NCBI RefSeq assembly: GCF_051401765.1
Contig: NW_027480423.1
Span: 14,074,001-14,138,000, forward strand
Origin: Calliopsis andreniformis
Lineage: Eukaryota; Arthropoda; Insecta; Hymenoptera; Andrenidae
DNA: 64,000 nucleotides
Direction of reading: 5' to 3'
Below, piece by piece: positions 51,503 through 61,903 of the stretch. Under the pieces are notes generated by a model. The model made no database searches, was not told the origin of the DNA, and saw only the letters and a program-made list of their open reading frames with translations. Both the position numbers and the translations under genes were made by a program. Position 1 is the first letter of the stretch. Every line of letters starts with the position of its first letter.

Positions 51503-52664
51503 AGATGAATAAAATACAACAAAGATGCCACAGCTTTTCCATCGTATAAAACGAATAATTGCAACCAGTGTGAAAGTTATGGTCATTTCTAGTTTCCGGG
51601 CAACCTAGGCTTCACCCTAGGGCGTTGTTCCACCAGATGGAACAGTTAGGGCCTAAGAAGTCAACGCCAGAAGCATAAAATACGATATAAATACAACAGC
51701 TTTTCCATCGTATAGAACGAATAATTGCAACCAGTGTGAATGTACTGGTCATTTCTACGTTCCGGGGAACCTTGGCTTCACTCTAGGGCGTTGCTCCACC
51801 AGATCGAGTAGTTAGGGCCTTAGAAGTCAACGCCAGAAGCATAAAATACAATAAAGATGCAAAAGCTTTTCCATCGTATAACAGGAGTAACTGTAAACAG
51901 TGTGAAAGTAATGGTCATTTCTACGTTCCAGGCAACCTAGGCTTCACTCTGGGTCGTTGTTCCACCAGATCGAATAGTTAGGGCCTAAGAAGTCAACGCC
52001 AGAAGCATAAAATACAATATAAATATAACAGTTTTTCCATCGTATAAAACGAATAATAGCAAGCAGTGTGAAAGTTATGGTCATTTCTACGTTCCGGGCA
52101 GCCCACGCTTCACTCTAGGGCGTTGCTCCACCAGATGGAACAGTTAGGGCCTTAGAAGTCAACGCCAGAAGCATAAAATACAATAAAGATGCAATAGTTT
52201 TTCCATCGTATAACAGGAATAATTGCAACCAGTGTGAAGGTAATGGTATGTTCTACGTTCCGGGCAGCCTGTGCTTCACTCTAGGGCGGTGGTCTACCAG
52301 ATTAAATAGTTAGGACCTAAGAAGTCAACGCCAAAAGCATAAAACACAATATAAGTACAACAGCTTTTCCATCGTATATAATGTATATTTGCAAACAGTG
52401 TGAAAGTAATTGTCATTTCCATGTTCCCGACAACCTAGTCTTCACTCTAGGGCGTTGTTCCACCAGATCGAATAGTTAGGGCCTAAGAAGTCAACGCCAG
52501 AAGCATAAAATACAATAAAGATCCAAAAGTTTTTCCATCGCATAAAATGAATAATTGCAAACATTGTGAAAGTAATGGTCATTTCTACGTTCCGGGAAAC
52601 CTAGGCGTCACTCTAGGGCGTTGCTCCACCACACCTAATAGCTACGGCCTTAGAAGTCAACCCC
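51503..52664 (+). repeat. Seven-monomer HOR, copy 2 (1162 bp)
   Basis: Second copy of the seven-monomer set. It differs from copy 1 at many sites (for example GCAGCCCACGCTTC against GCAGCCTAGGCTTC, and TATCGTATAACAGGAGTAAC), so it is much older than the young HOR. Confidence 0.82.
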
Positions 52665-55560
52665 AGACGAATAAAATACAATAAAGATGCCACTGCTTTT
52701 CCATCGTATAAAATGAATAATTGCAACCAGTGTGAAAGTTATGGTTATTTCTACTTTCCGGGCAGCCTAGGCTTCACCCTAGGGCGTTGTTCCACGAGAT
52801 CGAACAGTTAGGGCCTAAGAAGTCAACGCCAGAAGCATAAAATACAATAAAGATGCAAAAGTTTTTCCATCGTATAACAGGAATAACTGCAAACAGTGTG
52901 AAAGTACTGGTCATTTCTACGTTCCGGGTAACCTAGGTATCACTCTAGGGCGTTGCTCCACCAGATCGAATAGCTAGGGCCTAAGAAGGCAACGCCAGAA
53001 GCATAAAATACAATATAAATATAACAGTATTTCCATCGTCTAAAACGAATAATAGCAACCAGTGTGAAAGTTATGGTCATTTGTACGTTCCGGGCGACAT
53101 AGGCTTCACTCTAGGGCGTTGCCCCACCAGATCAAACAGTTAGGGCCTTAGAAGTCAACGCCCGAAGCATTAAACACAAAATAAATAGAACAGTTATTCC
53201 ATTGTATAAAACGAATAACTGTTACCAGTGTGAAAGTTATGGTCATTGCTACGTTCCGCGCTACCTAGGCTTCACCCAAGGGCGTTGTTCCACCAGATGG
53301 AATAGTTAGGGCCTAAGAAGTCAACGACAGAAGCACAAAATACGATATAAATACAACAGCTTTTCCATCGTATAAGACGAATAATTGCAGCCAGTGTGAA
53401 TGTAATGGTCATTTCAACGTTCCGGGCAACCTAGACGTCACTCTAGGGCGTTGCTCCGCCACACCTAATAGCTATGGCCTTAGAAGTCAACCACAGATGA
53501 ATAAAATACAATAAAGATGCCACTGCTTTTCTATCGTATAAAATGCATAATTTCAAACATTGTGAAAGTAATGGTCATTTCTACGTTCCAGGCAACCTAG
53601 GCGTCACTCTAGGGCGTTGCTCCACCACACCTAATAGCTACGGCCTTAAAAGTCAACCCCAGATGAATAAAATACAATAAAAATGCCACAGCTTTTCCAT
53701 CGTATAAAACGAATAATTGCAACCAGTGTGAAAGTTATGGTCATTTCTACTTTCCGGGCAACCTAGGCTTCACCCTAGGGTGTTGTCCCACCAGATCGAA
53801 CAGTTAGGGCCTAAGAAGTCAACGCCAGAAGCATAAAATACAATATAAATATAACAGTTTTTCTATCGTATAAAACGAATGATAGCAACCAGTGAGAAAG
53901 TTATGGTCACTTCTACGTTCCGGGCAACCTAGACTTCACTCTAGGGCGTTGCTCCACCAGATCGAATAGTTAGGGCCTTAGAGGTCAACGCCCGAAGCAT
54001 AAAATACAAAATAAATAAAACACTTTTTCCATCGTATAAAACGAATAATTGCTACCAGTGTGGAAGTCATGGTCATTTCTACGTTCCGGGTAACCTAGGC
54101 TTTACTCTAGGGCGGTGCTCCACCAGATCAAATAGTTAGGGCCTAAGAAGCCAACGCCAGAAGCATAAAATACAACATAAATACAACAGATTTTCCATCG
54201 TATATAATGTATATTTGCAAACAGTGTGAAAGTAATGGTCATTTCCATGTTCCGGGCAACCTAGTCCTCACTCTAGGGCGTTGTTCCACCAGATCGAATA
54301 GTTAGGGCCTAAGAAGTCAACGCCCGAAGCATTAAACACAAAATAAATAGAACTGTTATTCCATTGTATAAAACGAATAACTGTTACCAGTGTGAAAGTT
54401 ATGGTCATTGCTACGTTCCGCGCTACCTAGGCTTCACCCAAGGGCGTTGTTCCACCAGATGGAATAGTTAGGGCCTAAGAAGTCAACGCCAGAAGCATAA
54501 AATACGATATAAATACAACAGCTTTTCCATCGTATAAGACGAATAATTGCAGCAATTGTGAATGTAATGGTCATTTCTACGTTCCGGGCAACCTAGGCTT
54601 TACTATAGGGCGTTGCTCCATCAGATCGAGTAGTTAGGGCCTTAGAAGTCAACGTCAGAAGCATAAAATACAATAAAGATGCAAAAGTTTTTCCATCGTT
54701 TAACAGGAATAACTATAAACAGTGTGAAAGTAATGGTCATTTCTACGTTCCAGGCAACCTAGTCTTCACTCTAGGGCGTTGTTCCACAAGATCGAATAGT
54801 TAGGGCCTAAGAAGTCAACGCCAGAAGAATAAAATACAATATAAGTACAAAAGTTTTTCCATCGTATAAAATGAATAATTGCAAACATTGTGAAAGTAAT
54901 GGTCGTTTCTACGTTCCAGGCAACCTAGGCGTCACTCTAGGGCGTTTCTCCACCACACCTAATAGCTACGGCCTTAGAAGTCAACCCCAGATGAATAAAA
55001 TACAACAAAGATGCCACAGCTTTTCCATCGTATAAAACGAATAATAGCAACCAGTGTGAAAGTAATGGACATTTCTACTTCCCGGGCAACCTAGGCTTGA
55101 CCCTAGGGCGTTGCTCCAACAGATTGAATAGTTAGGGCCATAGAAGTCAACGCCGAAAGCATAAAATGCAATAAAACTACAACAGTTTTTCCATCGCATA
55201 AAATGAGTAGTTGCAAACATTGTGAAAGTAATGGTCATTTCTACGTTCCGGGCAACCTAGGCGTCAGTCTTGGGCGTTGCTCCACCACATCTAATAGCTA
55301 CGGCCTTAGAAGTCAACCCCAGATGAATAAAGTACAATAAAGATGCAACAGCTTTTCCATCGTATAAAACGAATAATTGCAACCAGTGTGAAAGTTATGG
55401 TCATTTCTACGTTCCGGGTAACCAAGGCTTCACCCTAGGGCGTTGCACTAACAGATTGAATAGTTGAAGCCTTAGAAGTCAATGCCCGAAGCATAAAATG
55501 CAATAAAAATACTACAGGTTTTCCATCGTATATCACGAATAATTTGTAACCAGTGTGATA
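52665..55560 (+). repeat. Diverged monomers with irregular spacing of one marker monomer
   Basis: The CCAGATGAATAAAATAC monomer continues at 53,495, 53,661, 54,989 and 55,321, that is after 5, 1, 8 and 2 monomers. The seven-monomer order has broken down here. Short repeated sets remain: the AAGCATTAAACACAAAATAAATAG, GCTACGTTCCGCGCTACC and CACCCAAGGGCG monomers occur at about 53,165-53,290 and again at about 54,330-54,450 (seven monomers apart). No other structure was seen. Confidence 0.8.
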
Positions 55561-56240
55561 GTAGTGGTCATTTCTACGTTCCGGGTAACATAGGTTTCAC
55601 TCTAGGGCGTTGCTCCACCAGATCGAATAGCTAGGGACTTAGAATTCATCGCCATAAGAATGAAATACAATATAAGTACAACAGTTTTTCCATCGTCTAA
55701 AACGAATAATAGCAACCAGTGTGAAAGTTATGGTCATTTCTGCGTTCCGAGCAACCTAGGCGTCACTCTAGGGCGTTGCTCCACCAGATCGAATAGCTAG
55801 GGACTTATAATTCATCGCTAAATGCATAAAATACAATTAAACTACAACAGTTTTTCCATCGTATAACAGGAATAATTGCAACCAGTTTGAAAGTGATGGT
55901 CATTTCTACGTTCCGAGCAACCTAGGCGTCAGTCTAGGGCGTTGCTCCACCAGATCGAATAGCTAGGGACTTATAATTCATCGCTAAAAGCATAAAATAC
56001 AATTAAAATACAACAGTCTTTCCATCGTATAACAGGAATAATAGCAAAGAGTGTGAATGTAATGGTCATTTCTATGTTCCGGGCAACCTAGGATGCACAC
56101 TAGGGCGTTGCTCCACCAGATCGAATAGCTAGGGACTTATAATTCATCTTTAAAAGCATAAAATACAATTAAAATACAACAGTTTTTCCATCGTATAACA
56201 GGAATAATTGCAACCAGTGTGAAAGTTATGGGCATTTCTA
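55561..56240 (+). repeat. Local amplification of one monomer variant
   Basis: Successive monomers carry the same rare marks AGCTAGGGACTTATAATTCAT, CGCTAAAnGCATAAAATAC and AATTAAAnTACAACAG, at about 55,796, 55,962 and 56,128, each 166 bp apart. A related monomer (GACTTAGAATTCATCGCC) precedes them at about 55,630. This is a single-monomer expansion, unlike the multi-monomer units elsewhere. Confidence 0.85.
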
Positions 56241-58980
56241 CATTCCGGCCAACCTAGGCTTCACTCTAGGGCGTTGCTCCACCAGATCGAATAGTTAGGG
56301 CCTCAGAAGTCGACACCAGCCGCATAAAATACAATAATGATGCAACAGTTTTTCCATCGTTTAACAGGAATAACTGCAACCAGTGTGAATGTACTGGACA
56401 TTTCTACGTTCCGGATAACCTAGGTTTCACTCTAGGGCGTTGCTCTACCAGATCGAATAGCTAGGGACTTAGAAATCAACGCCAGAAGCATAAAATACAA
56501 TATAAATACAACAGTTTTCCCATCATATAAAACGAATAATTGCAACCAGGATGAAAGTTATGGTCATTTCTACTTTCCGGGCAACCTAGGCTCCACCCTA
56601 GGGCGTTGCTCCAACAGATTGAATAGTTAGGGCCTTAAAAGTCAATGCCCGAAGGATAAAATGCAATAAAAATACAACAGTTTTTCCACCGTATAACAGG
56701 AATAATTGCAACCAGTGTGAATGTGATGGTCATTTCTGCGTTCCAGGCAACCTAGGCTTCACTCTAGGGCGTTGCACCACCAGATCGAATGGTTAGGGCC
56801 TAAGAAGTGAACGCCAGAAGCATAAAATAAAATATAAATACAACAGTTTTTTTATCGTATAAAACGAATAATTGCAACCAGTATGAAAGGTATGGTCATT
56901 TCTACTTTCCGGGCAACCTTGACTTCACCCTAGGGCGTTGCTCCAACAGATTGAATAGTTAGGGCCTTAGAAGTCAATTCCGGAAGCAGAAATTGCAAAA
57001 TAAATAGAACAGTTTTTCCATCGTATAAAACGAATAATTGCTACCAGTGTGAAAGTAACGGTCGTTTCTACGTTCCGAGCAACCTAGGCTTCACTCTAGG
57101 GCGGTGCTCCAACATATCGAATAGCTACGGCCTTAGAAGTCTACGACTGAAGCATAAAATACAATAAAAATGCAACAGTCTTTTCATCGTATAACAGGAA
57201 TAATTGCAACAAGCGTGAAAGTAATGGTCATTTCTACGTTCCGAGCAACCTAGGCGTCACTCTAGGGCGTTGCTCCACCAGATCGAATAGTTAGTACCTT
57301 AGAAGTCAATGCCCGAAGCATAAAATGCAATAAAAATACAACAGTTTTTCCATCGTACAACAGGAGTAATTCCAACCAGTTTGAAAGTGATGGTCATTTC
57401 TTCGTTCCGGGCAACCTAGGCTTCACTCTAGGGCGTTGTTCCACTATATCGAACAGTTAGGGCCAAAGAAGACAACGCCAGAAGCATAAAATACAATATA
57501 AATATAACAGTTTTTCCATTGTATAAAACGAATAATAGCAACCAGTGTGAATGTACTGGTCATTTCTACGTTCCGGATAACCTAGCTTTCACTCTAGGGC
57601 GTTGCTCTACCAGATCGAGTAGCTTGGGACTTAGAATTCAACGCCAGAACGATAAAACACAACATAAGTACAACAGTTATTCCATCGTATAAAATGAGTA
57701 GTTGCAAACATTGTGAAAGTAATGGTCATTTCTACGTTCCGGGCAACCTAGGCGTCACTCTAGGGCGTTGCTCCACCGGATCGAATAGCTAGGGATTTAG
57801 AATTCAACGCCATAAGAATAAAACACAATATAAGTACAACAGTTTTTCCATCGTATAAAATGAATAATTGAAACCAGTGTGAAAGTTATGGTCATTTCTA
57901 CATTCCGGGCAACCTAGGCTTCACCCTAGGCCGTTGTTCCACCAGTTCGAATAGTGAGGGCCTAAGAAGTCAACGCCACAAGCATAAAATACGATATAAA
58001 TACAACAGCTTTTCCATCGTATAAGACGAATAATTGCAACCTGTGTGAAGGTTAGGGTCATATCTACGTTCCGGGCAACCTAGGCTTCACTGTAGGGCGT
58101 TGCTCCACCAGATCGAATAGCAACGGTCTCAGAAGTCAACGCCAGAAGCATAAAATACATTATAAATATAACAGTTTTTCCATCGTATAAGACGAATAAT
58201 AGCAACCAGTGTGAATGCTATGGTCATTTCTACGTTCCGGGCAACCTAGGCTTCACTATAGGGCGTTGTTCCACATGATGGAATAGTTACGGCCTAAGAA
58301 GTCAACGCCAGAAGCATAAAATACGATATAGATACAACAGCTTTTCCATCGTATAAAACGAATTATTGCTACCAGTGTGAAAGTTATGGTCATTTCTACT
58401 TTCCGGCCAACCTAGGCTATACCCTAGGGCGTTGTTCCACCTGATGGAATAGTTAGGGCCTAAGAAGTCAACGCCAGAAGCATAAAATACGATATAAATA
58501 CAACAGCTTTTCCATCGTATAAAACGAATAATTGCAACCAGTTTGAAAGTGATGGTCATTTCTACGTACCGGGCAACCTAGGCTTCACTCTAGGGCGTTG
58601 CTCCACCAGATCAAACAGTTAGGGCCTCAGAACTCAACGCCCGAAGCATAAAATACAAGATAAATAGAAGAGTTTTTCCATTGTGTAAAACGAATAATTG
58701 CTACCAGTGTAAAAGTTATGGTCATTTCTACGTTCCGGGCAACCTAGGCTTCACTCCATGGCGTTCTTCCACCACATCGAATAGCTACGGCCTCAGAAGT
58801 CAACACCTGAAGTCTAAAATACAATAAAAATACAACAGTCTTTCCATCCTATAACAGGAATAATTGCAACCCGTGTGAAGGTGATGGTCATTTCTGCGTT
58901 CCAGGCAACCTAGGCTTCACTCTAGTGCGTTGTTCCACCAGATCGAATAGTTAGGGCCTAAGAAGTCAACGCCAGTAGCA
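56241..58980 (+). repeat. Diverged monomers without a clear HOR
   Basis: About 16-17 monomers in correct phase and orientation. I recognise no multi-monomer period. Individual monomers resemble variants from elsewhere (for example the type with CCAACAGATTGAATAG at about 56,610 and 56,947). This is the most monomeric part of the window. Confidence 0.75.
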
Positions 58981-58984
58981 TAAA

Positions 58985-61903
58985 ATACGATATAAATACA
59001 ACAACTTTTCCATCGAATAAAACGAATAATTGCAACCAGTTTGAAGGTGATGGTCATTTCTACGTACCGGGCCACCTAGGCTTCACTCTAGAGCGTTGCT
59101 CCACCAGACGAAACAGTTAGGGCCTTAGAAGTCAACGCCCGAAGCATAAAATACAAATTAAATAGAACAGTTTTTCCATCGTATAAAACGAATAGTAGCA
59201 ACCAGTGTGAAAGTTATGGTCATTTCTACTTTCCGGGCAACCTAGGCTTCACTCTAGGGCGTTGTTCCATGAGATCAAACAGTTAGGGCCTTAGAATTAA
59301 ACGCCAGAAGCACAGAATAAAATAAAAATACAACAGCTTTTCCGTCGTATAACAGGAATAATTGCAACCAGTGTGAATGTAATGGTCATTTCTACGTTCC
59401 GGTCAACCTAGGATTCACTCTAGAACGTTGCTCCAACAGATTGAATAGTTACGGCCTTAAAAGTCAATGCCCGAAGCATAAAATGCAATAAAAATACAAC
59501 AGTTTTTCCGTCATATAACGGGGATAATTGCAAACAGTTTGAAAGTAATGGTCATTTCTACGTTCCGGGCAACCTAGGCTTCACTCTACGGCGTTGTTCC
59601 ACCAGATCGAATAGTTAGGGCTTAAGAAGTCAACACCAGAAGAATAAAATACAAAATAAATACAACAGCCTTTACACCGTATAAAACGAATAATTGCAAA
59701 CTGTGTGAAGGTTATGGTCATATCTACGTTCCGGGCAACCTAGGCTACACTGCAGGGCGTTGCTCCACCAGATCGAAATGTTAGGGCCTAAGAAGTCAAC
59801 GCCCGAAGCATAAAATACGATATAGATACAACAGCATTTCCATCGTATTAAATGAATAATTGCAAACAGTGTGAAAGTAGTGGCCATTTCTACGTTCCGA
59901 ACAACCTAGGCTTCACTCTAGGGCGGTGCTCCAACATATCGAATAGCTACGGCCTTAGAAGTCTACGAGTGAAGCATAAAACACAATAAAAATACAACAG
60001 TCTTTTCATCGTATAACAGGAATAATTGCAACAAGCGTGATACTAATGATCATTTCGTCGTTTCGGGCATTCTAGACTTATCTCTGAGGCATTGCTCCAC
60101 CAGATCGAATAGTTAGGGCCTAAGAAGTCAACGCCAGAAGCATAAAATAAAATATAAACACAACAGTTTTTCCGTCGTATAACAGGAATAATTGCAACCA
60201 GTGTGAATGTAATGGTCATTTCTACGTTCCGGTCAACCTAGTGTTCACTCTAGAGCGTTGCTCCAACAGATTGAATAGTTACGGCCTTAAACGTCAATGC
60301 TCGAAGCATAAAAAGCAATAAAAATACAACAGTTTTTCCGTCATATAACGGGGATAATTGCAAACAGTTTGAAAGTAATGGTCATTTCTACGTTCCGGGC
60401 AACCTAGGCTTCACTCTACGGCGTTGTTCCACCAGATCGAATAGTTAGGGCTTAAGAAGTCAACACCAGAAGAATAAAATACAAAATAAATACAACAGCC
60501 TTTACACCGTATAAAACGAATAATTGCAAACTGTGTGAAGGTTATGGTCATATCTACGTTCCTGGCAACCTAGGCTACACTGTAGGGCGTTGCTCCACCA
60601 GATCGAAATGTTAGGGCCTAAGAAGTCAACGCCCGAAGCATAAAATACGATATAAATACAACAGCATTTCCATCGTATTAAATGAATAATTGCAAACAGT
60701 GTGAAAGTAGTGGCCATTTCTACGTTCCGAGCAACCTAGGCTTCACCCTAGGGCGTTGTTCCACCAGATCGAACAGTTAGGGCCTAAGAAGTCAACGCCA
60801 GAAGCATAAAATACAATATAAATACAACAACTTTTCCATCGAATAAAACGAATAATTGCAACCAGTTTGAAGGTGATGGTCATTTCTACGTACCGGGCCA
60901 CCTAGGCTTCACTCTAGGGCGTTGCTCCACCAGACGAAACAGTTAGGGCCTTAGAAGTCAACGCCCGAAGCATAAAATACAAATTAAATAGAACAGTTAT
61001 TCCATTGTATAAAACGCATAATTGCTACCAGTGTAAAAGTTACGGTCATTTCTACGTTCCGGGCAACCTAGGCTTCACACAAGGGCGTTGTTCCACCAGA
61101 TCGAATAGTTCGGGCCTAAGAAGTGAACGCCACAGGAATAAAATACAATATAAATATAACAGTTTTTCCATCGTATAAAACGTATAGTAGCAACCAGTGT
61201 GAAAGTTATGGTCATTTCTACTTTCCGGGCAACCTAGGCTTCACTCTAGGGCGTTGTTCCATGAGATCAAACAGTTAGGGCCTTAGAATTAAACGCCAGA
61301 AGCACAGAATAAAATAAAAATACAACAGCTTTTCCGTCGTATAACAGGAATAATTGCAACCAGTGTGAATGTAATGGTCATTTCTACGTTCCGGTCAACC
61401 TAGGATTCACTCTAGAACGTTGCTCCAACAGATTGAATAGTTACGGCCTTAAAAGTCAATGCCCGAAGCATAAAATGCAATAAAAATACAACAGTTTTTC
61501 CGTCATATAACGGGGATAATTGCAAACAGTTTGAAAGTAATGGTCATTTCTACGTTCCGGGCAACCTAGGCTTCACTCTACGGCGTTGTTCCACCAGATC
61601 GAATAGTTAGGGCTTAAGAAGTCAACACCAGAAGAATAAAATACAAAATAAATACAACAGCCTTTACACCGTATAAAACGAATAATTGCAAACTGTGTGA
61701 AGGTTATGGTCATATCTACGTTCCGGGCAACCTAGGCTACACTGTAGGGCGTTGCTCCACCAGATCGAAATGTTAGGGCCTAAGAAGTCAACGCCCGAAG
61801 TATAAAATACGATATAAATACAACAGCATTTCCATCGTATTAAATGAATAATTGCAAACAGTGTGAAAGTAGTGGACATTTCTACGTTCCGAGCAACCTA
61901 GGC
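58985..61903 (+). repeat. Local block repeats of 5, 7 and 11-12 monomers
   Basis: A block of about 570 bp ending in GCATTTCCATCGTATTAAATG and AGTAGTGGnCATTTC occurs three times, near 59,340-59,910, 60,170-60,740 and 61,333-61,903. The spacings are 830 and 1162 bp. Upstream, ATGAGATCAAACAG with AATTAAACGCCAGAAGCACAG is at about 59,268 and 61,261 (1993 bp, twelve monomers), and CAACTTTTCCATCGAATAAAAC is at 59,002 and 60,828 (1826 bp, eleven monomers). The copies differ at few sites, so this is a fairly recent local amplification inside old sequence. Confidence 0.85.
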
